A stretch of DNA of 7,524 bases. Source: Alistipes sp. GTDB lineage: Bacteria; Bacteroidota; Bacteroidia; Bacteroidales; Rikenellaceae. The stretch spans positions 1-7,524 of the forward strand of contig JAFOEH010000187.1 in assembly GCA_017380275.1 (NCBI GenBank). Reading direction: 5' to 3'. Below, piece by piece: positions 1 to 6,511 of this stretch (its first letter is position 1; each line of letters begins with the position of its first letter). The position numbers were made by a program, and so were the translations under genes. The notes below the pieces were generated by a model that was given only the letters and a program-made list of their open reading frames with translations, ran no database searches and was not told where the DNA came from.

Positions 1-378
1 GCCCGAGATATTCATATTGTCGCCGTGCGCGATGAATACCTCACGGCCGTAAAGTCTCATCTGCTGCGGCTTGAAGATCAGCTTCACTCCGCACTCGCGC
101 TCGAAGTAATCGCGGCACCACATATCGTGGTTACCAATGAAGAAGTAGACATCCACACCACTATCGGTCAGCTCGGCCAGCTTACCCAACACGCGCACAA
201 AGCCCTTGGGCACGACTCTGCCGTACTCAAACCAGAAATCGAATATGTCGCCTACTAAAAATATCGCCTTCGCATCGACACGGACCATCTCCAGCCACTC
301 CACAAAGCGACGCTCGGTGCGACAAGCCGTCTGCCGATCGCCCGCTCCGAGGTGAACATCCGAGGCGAAGTAATACAT
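1..378 (-). CDS. lpxH: UDP-2,3-diacylglucosamine hydrolase (LpxH), partial (N-terminal half)
   Basis: The 126 visible codons begin at ATG 378-376 and run off the left edge, so about half of a usual 240-260 residue protein is present. The calcineurin-like metallophosphatase motifs appear in order: SDVHLG (D7, H9), GDIFDFW (D44), GNHD (N83, H84) and AHGD (H118). The combination of GDIFDFW and GNHD fits the LpxH family, a peripheral membrane enzyme that splits UDP-2,3-diacylglucosamine into lipid X and UMP in lipid A synthesis, using Mn2+ in characterised members. The start lies 2 bp after the stop of the upstream lipoprotein gene, so the two are probably co-transcribed and translationally coupled. 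No separate promoter is seen. A different metallophosphatase is possible but less likely. Confidence 0.9.
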   Translation of the reverse strand, partial: MYYFASDVHLGAGDRQTACRTERRFVEWLEMVRVDAKAIFLVGDIFDFWFEYGRVVPKGFVRVLGKLAELTDSGVDVYFFIGNHDMWCRDYFERECGVKLIFKPQQMRLYGREVFIAHGDNMNISG

Positions 379-380
379 TG

Positions 381-1514
381 TTAGATATGTTTCTTGATGG
401 CCTGCTCGAGCTTCTCGCCACTCAAGTTACGGTCGGCAATATTACCCTCGCGGTCGATCAGGAAGTTTGCCGGCAGCGACTGCACGTTGTAAGCTCCAAC
501 GGCGGGCGAAGCCTCGCCACGAAGGTCACTCACGCTGATCCAAGGCAACTGCTGCTCCTGAATAGTATTGATCCACAGCGCCTTCGAGGTATCGATACCC
601 ACCTGATAGATCTCGAAGCCCTGATCGTGATATTTTGCATATATCTCCTTCAAATCAGCATTCATAGCGTTGCTGTTACCCACAGCCGCTGACCAGAAGT
701 GCAGCAGGATAACCTTGCCCTCGAGAGATGAGAGGCTCTGCTCCTTGCCGTACATATCGGGCATCGCAATCTCGGGGAAGTTGGTCTCCTTAACCTGTGA
801 GAGGAGGCTGATCTGCGCATCCATACGCGCAATCTGACTGCGCAACAGAGGCAGGTAGTGGCTATCGGGATAGCTCTCGGCCAGGGCCTCGGCTACGGTG
901 CGGTAGTAGATTACGTCGCTGTCGCCATTGAAGAGGTTTGCATCGCCCGGCAGACGCTGGTAGAGCGCATAGATTGCGGCAATGTGATCCTTATTCTCGA
1001 CGATGAAACCGAGCTGCTGACGCTTGATCTCATTCTTGAGTTTGGTGTACTCTACGGCCAAGTCGTGGCGCGCATCATCGGCCAGATCGTTAGCCGTCAG
1101 ACGCGACATTATGTCGTTGAGTTTCAATACTCCATCCACATAGCTTGCGTTGAACTTGTGCAGGAGCTCCGACTCCTCCGAGCCCTCCACGGTGTAGTTG
1201 CGCAGGGCGTTACCAGCCGAGCTTACCGTCACGTTATCGCCACCCTTGAGAAGCAACGGAATACGGTTATTGTCATAGACAAGGTGGTAGAGCGTAGGGT
1301 TGGTCTGATCGGAGTTCTCGAGCAACAGCACGAAGTTGCCATCCTCGCCCAGTGCAACCGAATCGATGAGCTGCTGCTCGAGAACGGTTGACTGCTCCAG
1401 ATATACCATTTTTGCCTCCGAACCGACAAAACGGCCCGAGATCTTAACCTTCGATGATTGGCACGAACTCAATGCCAAGAGCAGCGTCAGGGCTGCCAAA
1501 AAAAGCTTGTTCAT
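381..1514 (-). CDS. TlpA-like thioredoxin-fold lipoprotein with DUF4369-type N-terminal domain; active-site cysteines missing
   Basis: A 377-residue protein. It starts with a lipoprotein signal peptide: a short K-containing N-terminus, a hydrophobic stretch, and lipobox LSSC with C18 as the lipidated residue. Residues about 22-115 resemble the DUF4369 domain of Bacteroidota TlpA-type proteins, about 120-240 are helical, and about 245-377 form a thioredoxin/AhpC-TSA-like domain. That domain has the LHFWSA strand, VGIDT, a cis-proline segment (SLPANFLID, P348) and a terminal GEKLEQAIKK helix. The usual W-C-x-x-C site reads VGNS at residues 278-281, and C18 is the only cysteine in the whole protein. 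Thiol-disulfide exchange at this site is therefore not possible. A binding, chaperone or structural role in the envelope is inferred. A promoter-like site lies directly upstream, and lpxH follows after 2 bp. Confidence 0.88.
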   Translation of the reverse strand: MNKLFLAALTLLLALSSCQSSKVKISGRFVGSEAKMVYLEQSTVLEQQLIDSVALGEDGNFVLLLENSDQTNPTLYHLVYDNNRIPLLLKGGDNVTVSSAGNALRNYTVEGSEESELLHKFNASYVDGVLKLNDIMSRLTANDLADDARHDLAVEYTKLKNEIKRQQLGFIVENKDHIAAIYALYQRLPGDANLFNGDSDVIYYRTVAEALAESYPDSHYLPLLRSQIARMDAQISLLSQVKETNFPEIAMPDMYGKEQSLSSLEGKVILLHFWSAAVGNSNAMNADLKEIYAKYHDQGFEIYQVGIDTSKALWINTIQEQQLPWISVSDLRGEASPAVGAYNVQSLPANFLIDREGNIADRNLSGEKLEQAIKKHI

Positions 1515-1540
1515 TCTTCCGATGTATTACGTTCGAAATA

Positions 1541-1571
1541 CAAATATAACATTTTTTGCTATAAACGCAAA
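1541..1571 (-). promoter_or_regulatory. Bacteroidota-type promoter for the TlpA-like lipoprotein gene
   Basis: On the minus strand TTTG (1571-1568), a 19-base spacer and TATATTTG (1548-1541) match the Bacteroidota vegetative pattern TTTG-N19/20-TAnnTTTG exactly. It lies in the 58-bp gap after the DUF4290 stop codon. The predicted start near 1535 gives a leader of about 20 nt, AT-rich with only a weak GGAAG before the ATG. The lipoprotein and lpxH could thus be expressed independently of DUF4290. Confidence 0.6.
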
Positions 1572-1572
1572 A

Positions 1573-2295
1573 TTACCTCTGCGAATTATATCGTTGCTGT
1601 CCCTCGCCTGTATTTTTGCGAGGTGCCGAATTGGGGCGCATCTTCTGATTGGCGTGCTGCTTCTGACCGAGGTTTTTTCCGCCACCGCGCAGCTGCAGAC
1701 GCTGCTGCTGGCCCTTCTGCGGGCGTGCCGTAAAGGTGTGTTTATAGTCGCTTCGGAGATTATTCAGAGCAACTTCATCGATCTCGATACCGCCCTCGGA
1801 CAATAGCTTTATATCTTTTATAATCACCTCATTATTGGGGTGCTCCTGATTGTACTCGAAGCTCTTTGAGCGCATATAACGCGCCAGCGAATCGATCGCC
1901 ACCGCCGTAGCTTCACGGTTTGGCTCGTTGCGCAGCTCGCGGATCATACGAGCCACATATTTACCGTAGTGTTTGAATTGAATTCGCTCCTGCGAGTACT
2001 CCATCTTACGCGGAGTAATAGTCAGCTCTTCGCGTGTGGGACGCGGATAGGGAGAATCTACATCCAGCTGGAAATCAGACATTATGAATAGGTGATCCCA
2101 TAATTTATGCGCAAAATCTGCCGTATCGCGAAGCATCGGCTGCAGATTTCCCATCACGGCAATCACGGCTCGAGCCTGGCGATTTCGCTCGTCGCGATCC
2201 TCGATTGCAGAAAGTTGATCCACCATCTCGTGGATGTGTCGGCCGTACTCTGGCAGATAGAGTTTGCGGCGCGCGTTGTTGTAATTTTTTCTCAT
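1573..2295 (-). CDS. DUF4290 domain-containing protein
   Basis: A 240-residue protein whose N-terminus (YNNARRKLYLPEYGRHIHEMV, residues 5-25 in part) and following helical region match my recollection of DUF4290, a Bacteroidota family of unknown function. The domain spans about residues 5-185. The ATG at 2295 is well bounded: an in-frame TGA lies two codons upstream. There is no signal peptide or membrane segment, so it is likely cytoplasmic. The last 50 residues are low-complexity and basic (12 K/R, 11 Q, one acidic residue), which suggests a disordered tail that may touch nucleic acid or another polyanion; this is inference. It is divergent from the sigma-54-type regulator gene and upstream of the lipoprotein and lpxH genes. 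No function is assigned. Confidence 0.85.
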   Translation of the reverse strand: MRKNYNNARRKLYLPEYGRHIHEMVDQLSAIEDRDERNRQARAVIAVMGNLQPMLRDTADFAHKLWDHLFIMSDFQLDVDSPYPRPTREELTITPRKMEYSQERIQFKHYGKYVARMIRELRNEPNREATAVAIDSLARYMRSKSFEYNQEHPNNEVIIKDIKLLSEGGIEIDEVALNNLRSDYKHTFTARPQKGQQQRLQLRGGGKNLGQKQHANQKMRPNSAPRKNTGEGQQRYNSQR

Positions 2296-2333
2296 AAATC
2301 AGTGCGGTTTCCATCTCCAACCCACCACGAAGA

Positions 2334-2351
2334 ATGCCTCTATTGGGGCAT
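2334..2351. other. Small inverted repeat in the divergent intergenic region
   Basis: ATGCCTC (2334-2340), a TATT loop and GGGGCAT (2345-2351) form a 7-bp stem with one T-G pair on the plus strand. On the minus strand it would lie in the leader of the DUF4290 mRNA, about 40 nt before the start codon, where the same pair becomes an A-C mismatch. No T-tract follows on either side, so it does not look like a terminator. It may be chance. Confidence 0.2.
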
Positions 2352-2436
2352 AAATGACTCTTTTCGGGTGTTGGGAATAAACCGTTTTAGAATTAAAAGA
2401 GAGTGCTCCATCGGTCGGCCTCGCAAGCCTGTCAAG

Positions 2437-2468
2437 ATTGGATTCACCGAATAAAGAGACTATCTTTG
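2437..2468 (+). promoter_or_regulatory. Candidate Bacteroidota promoter for the sigma-54-type regulator
   Basis: ATTG (2437-2440), a 20-base spacer and TATCTTTG (2461-2468) fit the Bacteroidota pattern, with an exact TAnnTTTG element and one mismatch in the upstream box. The predicted start near 2475 gives a leader of about 33 nt that is A-rich and has no Shine-Dalgarno sequence. It also argues for the ATG at 2508 rather than an in-frame ATG at 2403 lying upstream of the promoter. Confidence 0.5.
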
Positions 2469-2474
2469 GTTGTG

Positions 2475-2505
2475 CAAAGTAAGTGCAAAAATCTCAAAAA
2501 TCAAA
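2475..2505 (-). promoter_or_regulatory. Possible divergent promoter for the DUF4290 gene
   Basis: On the minus strand TTTG (2505-2502), a 19-base spacer and TTACTTTG (2482-2475) match the Bacteroidota pattern with one mismatch in the downstream box. It would overlap the start region of the regulator gene and leave a leader of roughly 170 nt before DUF4290. No better site was found closer to 2295. Confidence 0.3.
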
Positions 2506-2507
2506 AT

Positions 2508-3638
2508 ATGGCAAAGGTTTTAATTCTCGAACAATCAAAAAGTATGCGAAACACATTGCGCGAACGACTCGAATTTGAGGGATTCGCCACAACGGTGGCC
2601 GAGCGATGTGATATCAACCCGACATCGGTTGCTCGACGCGGCTACGACGCGATATTGGCGGGCGAGGAGGGTTACGATGTGGCCAATCTCGGCATACCAT
2701 TTATTATAGTAACCCCCGAAGGCACGATCGACGGGGCCGTCAGAGCGGTGCGAAGCGGTGCCGAGGACTATCTCACCACACCCGTCGATATGAACCGTCT
2801 GCTGGGGTCGCTACGTCGCATTACCGAGCGTGAAGAACAGCCTCAGACGGAGCCCGCACAACGCCGTGTGCGGCGGCGCGTGGCTGGACAATCGTGCGAT
2901 ATCATCGGCTCATCGGCAGCTATCGAGCACGTCAGGCGATTGATTGAGAAGGTCGCACCATCGGATGCGCGTGTGCTAATCACGGGCGAGAACGGTACGG
3001 GCAAGGAGCTTGTCGCCCGCTCGCTGCACCTAAAGAGTGCGCGAGCAGATTGCCCCTTCGTGGAGGTCAACTGCGCCGCAATTCCATCCGAACTTATTGA
3101 GAGTGAACTCTTTGGTCACGAGCGAGGCGCTTTTACATCGGCCATCAAACAACGTAAAGGCAAATTCGAGCAAGCCAATGGCGGTACGCTATTTATGGAC
3201 GAGATTGGCGATATGTCGCTCTCGGCGCAGGCAAAGGTGCTACGCGCATTGCAGGAGAACAAGATTAGCCGCGTGGGTAGCGACAAGGATGTTGCAGTCG
3301 ATGTGCGTGTCGTGGCGGCCACGAATAAGGATATACGTGCTGAGATCGCCAAGGGTAACTTCCGCGAGGACCTCTACCATCGCCTGAGTGTTATATTAAT
3401 AAAGGTACCACCCTTGCGCGAACGCGCTGACGATATCGCCGAGCTGGTCGAACACTTCATCCGCCAGATCGCCGCCGAGCAGCGCATCGCCACAAAATCG
3501 GTCGATGCTGACGCGATGGCCACCCTCCGCACAATGCCCTGGAGTGGTAACATCCGCGAGCTACGCAACGTCGTGGAACGCCTGATGATCCTCAGCGGCA
3601 AAAGTGTCACAGCCGAGGATGTGAGGATGTATTGCTAA
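2508..3638 (+). CDS. Sigma-54-type AAA+ response regulator with degenerate receiver and no helix-turn-helix
   Basis: A 376-residue protein starting at ATG 2508; the in-frame extension to 2403 reads like non-coding sequence and contains the promoter. Residues 3-110 form a CheY-like receiver, then a linker leads to a sigma-54 interaction AAA+ domain (about 128-355). AAA+ motifs are Walker A GENGTGKE (160-167), the GAFTGA loop as GAFTSA (207-212), Walker B LFMDEI (D231, E232), sensor I AATN (270-273), the arginine-finger region FREDLYHRLS (R286, R292) and sensor II WSGNIREL (345-352). The receiver lacks key residues: E8-Q9 for the acidic pair, G52 for the phospho-Asp and T91 for the conserved Lys; T69 remains. 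The protein stops about 24 residues after sensor II, with no space for the usual Fis-type DNA-binding domain. It likely activates sigma-54 RNA polymerase without phosphorylation, possibly without specific DNA binding (inference). No histidine kinase gene is adjacent. Confidence 0.9.
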   Translation: MAKVLILEQSKSMRNTLRERLEFEGFATTVAERCDINPTSVARRGYDAILAGEEGYDVANLGIPFIIVTPEGTIDGAVRAVRSGAEDYLTTPVDMNRLLGSLRRITEREEQPQTEPAQRRVRRRVAGQSCDIIGSSAAIEHVRRLIEKVAPSDARVLITGENGTGKELVARSLHLKSARADCPFVEVNCAAIPSELIESELFGHERGAFTSAIKQRKGKFEQANGGTLFMDEIGDMSLSAQAKVLRALQENKISRVGSDKDVAVDVRVVAATNKDIRAEIAKGNFREDLYHRLSVILIKVPPLRERADDIAELVEHFIRQIAAEQRIATKSVDADAMATLRTMPWSGNIRELRNVVERLMILSGKSVTAEDVRMYC

Positions 3639-3640
3639 AA

Positions 3641-3670
3641 AACCTCCCGCTACTTTCGTAGCGGGAGGTT
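3641..3670 (-). terminator. Intrinsic terminator between convergent genes
   Basis: A perfect 12-bp stem (3641-3652 with 3659-3670) closes a 6-base loop. On the minus strand it is followed by six T (3642-3637), so it is a classic intrinsic terminator for the GH43-like gene, whose stop lies 19 nt before it. It begins 2 bp after the stop of the plus-strand regulator, where only TATATAAT-type sequence follows, so it may stop that gene less efficiently. Confidence 0.85.
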
Positions 3671-3689
3671 GGCTATATAATCCCCGAAA

Positions 3690-4685
3690 TTATCGTGAAA
3701 GTTCGCCTTTGAGGCGGAGGGTGTGTCCCAGATCCTCGATCTCGAAGATGTGGGCGCGCTCCTGACCGGCGGGCGAGTTCGGGGCGTGGAGTACAACGCA
3801 CAGACGGCCGTCGAACGTGCGGAAGATCATTCCGTGGCCGCCGTGCTTATCGAACAGAGGCTCAGCCTGCTGACGCCACGGCCCGATGACCTTGCCCGTG
3901 GTCGATTCGGCGATACCGATAGCGTAATCACCATTCTTGAAGCTCGACCATATCATCAGCAACTTACCCGTCTTGGTGCGATAGAGGTAGCAGCCGTCGG
4001 TAACGTATGTACGCGAGCCATCCGAGCGGAGCGATCCCGTAGACCACTCGGCAGCCGAGGCGCAGAACAATCGCATAGGCTGGCCCACCGTGGCAGAGAG
4101 ATCCTTCTTCAGCTCAACGAGTTCCATCGTTCCGTCACCCATCTCCACCCACTCGTGGCAGTAGATCATATAGGGCACTCCATCCTCGACCCAGAGCGTA
4201 CCGTCAAGACACATCTCGCCCAGCGGCGTATGGGGATGTTTGCTCTCAAAGGGGAGGAACGGGCCCTCGGGGCTCTTTGACCAGAAGATCTGCGTTGCTC
4301 GATGCTGGAATGCGGGGTGGCCCTCCTGCGTCGCCTTCCACTTAATATCGCTATTGAGCGTTCCGAAGAGGTAGTACTTACCCTTATATTTATGCACCTC
4401 GGGAGCCCACACCGTACCCGTAATCCAATTGTCGCGCGGCACGTCGAACACCCTCACAGGCCCCTCCCACGTCTTCAGATCGCGGCTCTTGTAGGCCATC
4501 ATACCGCCGTAGGTCTGGCCGTTCTCAGTCGTGGGCGAAGAGGCATACATATAATAGACGCCCTCCTTCTCAACGGGCATAATATACGGATCGCGGATGT
4601 AGATATCATCCAGCGTAAGTGTTTGTGCCGAGCCGGCAATCGTGGCCGCCACAGCAAGCAGTAATGTCAGAATTGTTCTTCTCAT
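3690..4685 (-). CDS. Secreted glycoside hydrolase, GH43-like five-bladed beta-propeller
   Basis: A 331-residue protein with a signal peptide (MRR, hydrophobic 5-17, likely cut after AGSA around residue 20), so it is exported to the periplasm or beyond. GH43-like motifs are RDPYIMP with D32 as probable general base, TVWAPEVH (92-98), LDGTLWVEDG with D161 as probable transition-state/pKa-modulating Asp, and a VTDGCYLY segment (228-235) where many GH43 enzymes carry the acidic Glu of an EGP motif. A conserved GGHGMIF (282-288) follows. Such enzymes usually remove arabinose, xylose or galactose from plant polysaccharides; the substrate cannot be told here. No carbohydrate-binding module and no susC/susD pair are present. 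Its start lies 4 bp after the uvrC stop, so it is probably co-transcribed with uvrC, and a strong terminator follows. GH43 membership is likely; a related propeller family is the alternative. Confidence 0.8.
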   Translation of the reverse strand: MRRTILTLLLAVAATIAGSAQTLTLDDIYIRDPYIMPVEKEGVYYMYASSPTTENGQTYGGMMAYKSRDLKTWEGPVRVFDVPRDNWITGTVWAPEVHKYKGKYYLFGTLNSDIKWKATQEGHPAFQHRATQIFWSKSPEGPFLPFESKHPHTPLGEMCLDGTLWVEDGVPYMIYCHEWVEMGDGTMELVELKKDLSATVGQPMRLFCASAAEWSTGSLRSDGSRTYVTDGCYLYRTKTGKLLMIWSSFKNGDYAIGIAESTTGKVIGPWRQQAEPLFDKHGGHGMIFRTFDGRLCVVLHAPNSPAGQERAHIFEIEDLGHTLRLKGELSR

Positions 4686-4689
4686 CAGG

Positions 4690-6507
4690 TTATTGTTTTG
4701 GGTTAAAATACTCTATAATCTTGCGGGCGCGGCTCTCCCCCACTACCTCCGTTAGCTGCTCCAAAGTAGCCTCGCGCACCTTCGAGACCGTGCGGAAATG
4801 CTTTAGCAGGGCGTTCAAACTCTTCGTGCCGATGCCGGGAATCTGCTCCAATTCGCTATTGATGAAGGCGAGGCTGCGCTTCTGGCGATGGAACGTGATA
4901 CCGAAGCGGTGCGCCTCATCGCGGATGTGGCAGACAACCTTCAATGGCTCGCCCGTACGGCTCAGATAGTATGGCATCGGATCGTTGGGATAGAATACCT
5001 CCTCGATACGCTTGGCAAGGCCGACAATAGGCACCTGATTCTCAATCCCGAGGGCACACAACACCTCGTAGGCGCTCGAAAGCTGTCCCTTACCGCCATC
5101 GACGATGATCAGATCGGGCAGCTCGGCTCGCTCCTCTATAAGGCGCGAATAACGACGATATACGATCTCGCGCATCGAGGCAAAATCGTCGGGGCCGACA
5201 ACGGTCTTGACGTTGAAGTGGCGATACTCCTTGCGTGAGGGTTTTCCGTCGCGGAACACGACACACGAGGCTACAGGGTTAGTTCCCTGAAGGTTAGAAT
5301 TATCGAAACACTCGATATGGCGCGGCTGGCGATCGAGCCTCAGCTCGCGCTGCATAGCATTCATCAGTCGCTCGGTATGACGTTCGGGATTCTTTATTTC
5401 GAGATTTTTCATCTGCTCGGCGCGGTAGATTCTGGCGCTCTTGAGCGAGAACTCCAGCAAATCTGCCTTCTCACCACGCTTCGGAACGGTGAAGACAATC
5501 TTATCAAACAGAATGGCTGCCGAGGGCATAAAAGGCACAATCACCTCGCGCGAGAGGTCGTGTGAGATATTCTCCACCACATACTGAATCGCCATCGAGA
5601 GCATATCCTCCGGCGTAGAGTCGGCACCCGTTGTCAGGCGCACCGTGTGCAGCGCCACGATCGAGCCGTGACGCAGACGTATGAAGTTACAATATGCCAC
5701 ATCGTCATCCTCCAGCAGCGAGAAGATGTCGCAATCGACAATCTTGGCACTCACGATAACCGAACGACTCTGATAATTATCCAGCGCATCCAGACGCTGC
5801 TTAAAACGCTGTGCCGCCTCAAATCGAAGCTCTGCCGCCGCCTGCTGCATACTCTGCTCCAGATAGCTGCGTACGGGCCTCAGATCGCCCTTCAGCACCG
5901 CTTTCACCATATCGGCCAACACGCCATACTCCTCCTCGCTCTGCGCCCCAATGCAGGGCCCCTTGCAATTACCGATATGATACTGCAGGCAGACGCCATA
6001 CTTGCCGCGAGCTATGGCCTGCGGCGAGAGATTCAGTTTGCACGTTCTCAGGGGGATAACCTCGCGGATGAACTCCAACACCGAGCGTTGCATCGAGATC
6101 GAGCCGTATGGGCCGAAGTAGAGCGACCCGTCGTGCCTCAGCTGGCGCGTCGACTCCACTCGCGGAAAGGGCTCACGTCGCATCACAATCCACGGGTAGG
6201 TCTTATCGTCCTTGAGCAGAATGTTATATCGCGGCTTATGGGTTTTGATAAGCGAGTTCTCCAATAGCAGCGCATCCTGCTCGCTCCCCACCACAATGTG
6301 ACGGATGGCCACAATCTGCTTGACCAGCACGCGCACCTTTGGTGTATGATCCTTATTCTTAACGAAGTATGAGCTTACACGCTTACGCAACGACTTTGCC
6401 TTACCGACATAGATTATCTCGCCGTTGCGGTCCAGAAACTGGTACACGCCCGGCTCGAGTGGCAACGCCGCCACCTGCTCACGGAGAATATCCTCGCGGT
6501 TGCTCAT
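4690..6507 (-). CDS. uvrC: Excinuclease ABC subunit C
   Basis: A full-length 605-residue UvrC, the nuclease that makes the 3' and then the 5' cut around DNA lesions in UvrABC nucleotide excision repair. An N-terminal GIY-YIG domain (GVY 20-22, YVG 33-35, E83) makes the 3' incision. A cysteine cluster (C156, C173, C181, C185) fits the iron-sulfur ligands reported in UvrC. The UVR motif that binds UvrB lies at about 200-240. The RNase H-like 5' nuclease domain has FDNSN (D402), GPDDF (D440/D441), IVDGGKGQ (D470) and H533. A tandem helix-hairpin-helix region (IPGIGTKS at 556-563 and VVGESRARKI) closes the protein. All catalytic residues appear intact. The ATG at 6507 lies 4 bp after a TAAATTTG element. 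The GH43-like gene follows after 4 bp. Confidence 0.98.
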   Translation of the reverse strand: MSNREDILREQVAALPLEPGVYQFLDRNGEIIYVGKAKSLRKRVSSYFVKNKDHTPKVRVLVKQIVAIRHIVVGSEQDALLLENSLIKTHKPRYNILLKDDKTYPWIVMRREPFPRVESTRQLRHDGSLYFGPYGSISMQRSVLEFIREVIPLRTCKLNLSPQAIARGKYGVCLQYHIGNCKGPCIGAQSEEEYGVLADMVKAVLKGDLRPVRSYLEQSMQQAAAELRFEAAQRFKQRLDALDNYQSRSVIVSAKIVDCDIFSLLEDDDVAYCNFIRLRHGSIVALHTVRLTTGADSTPEDMLSMAIQYVVENISHDLSREVIVPFMPSAAILFDKIVFTVPKRGEKADLLEFSLKSARIYRAEQMKNLEIKNPERHTERLMNAMQRELRLDRQPRHIECFDNSNLQGTNPVASCVVFRDGKPSRKEYRHFNVKTVVGPDDFASMREIVYRRYSRLIEERAELPDLIIVDGGKGQLSSAYEVLCALGIENQVPIVGLAKRIEEVFYPNDPMPYYLSRTGEPLKVVCHIRDEAHRFGITFHRQKRSLAFINSELEQIPGIGTKSLNALLKHFRTVSKVREATLEQLTEVVGESRARKIIEYFNPKQ

Positions 6508-6511
6508 AACG

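Noticed and set aside
858..1391. Long plus-strand open frame of 177 codons.
   Set aside because: It is antisense to the lipoprotein gene and shows no recognisable domain; the GC-rich codon pattern of the real gene produces the shadow.
2330..2440. Minus-strand stretch with GGAGCACTCTCTTTTAATTC resembles the D-arm and anticodon arm of a tRNA-Lys.
   Set aside because: No matching GCTC arm, no paired acceptor stem, no anticodon stem pairing and no GGTTCGA-type T-loop at the right distance.
2403..2507. In-frame 35-codon N-terminal extension of the sigma-54-type regulator.
   Set aside because: It contains the likely promoter, does not resemble a receiver N-terminus, and the ATG at 2508 starts exactly at the first receiver strand.
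3723..4280. Plus-strand open frame of 185 codons antisense to the GH43-like gene.
   Set aside because: No domain is recognisable, and the opposite strand has a signal peptide and clear family motifs.
5647..6267. Long plus-strand open frame of 206 codons.
   Set aside because: It lies antisense to the well-supported uvrC gene and has no recognisable domain.
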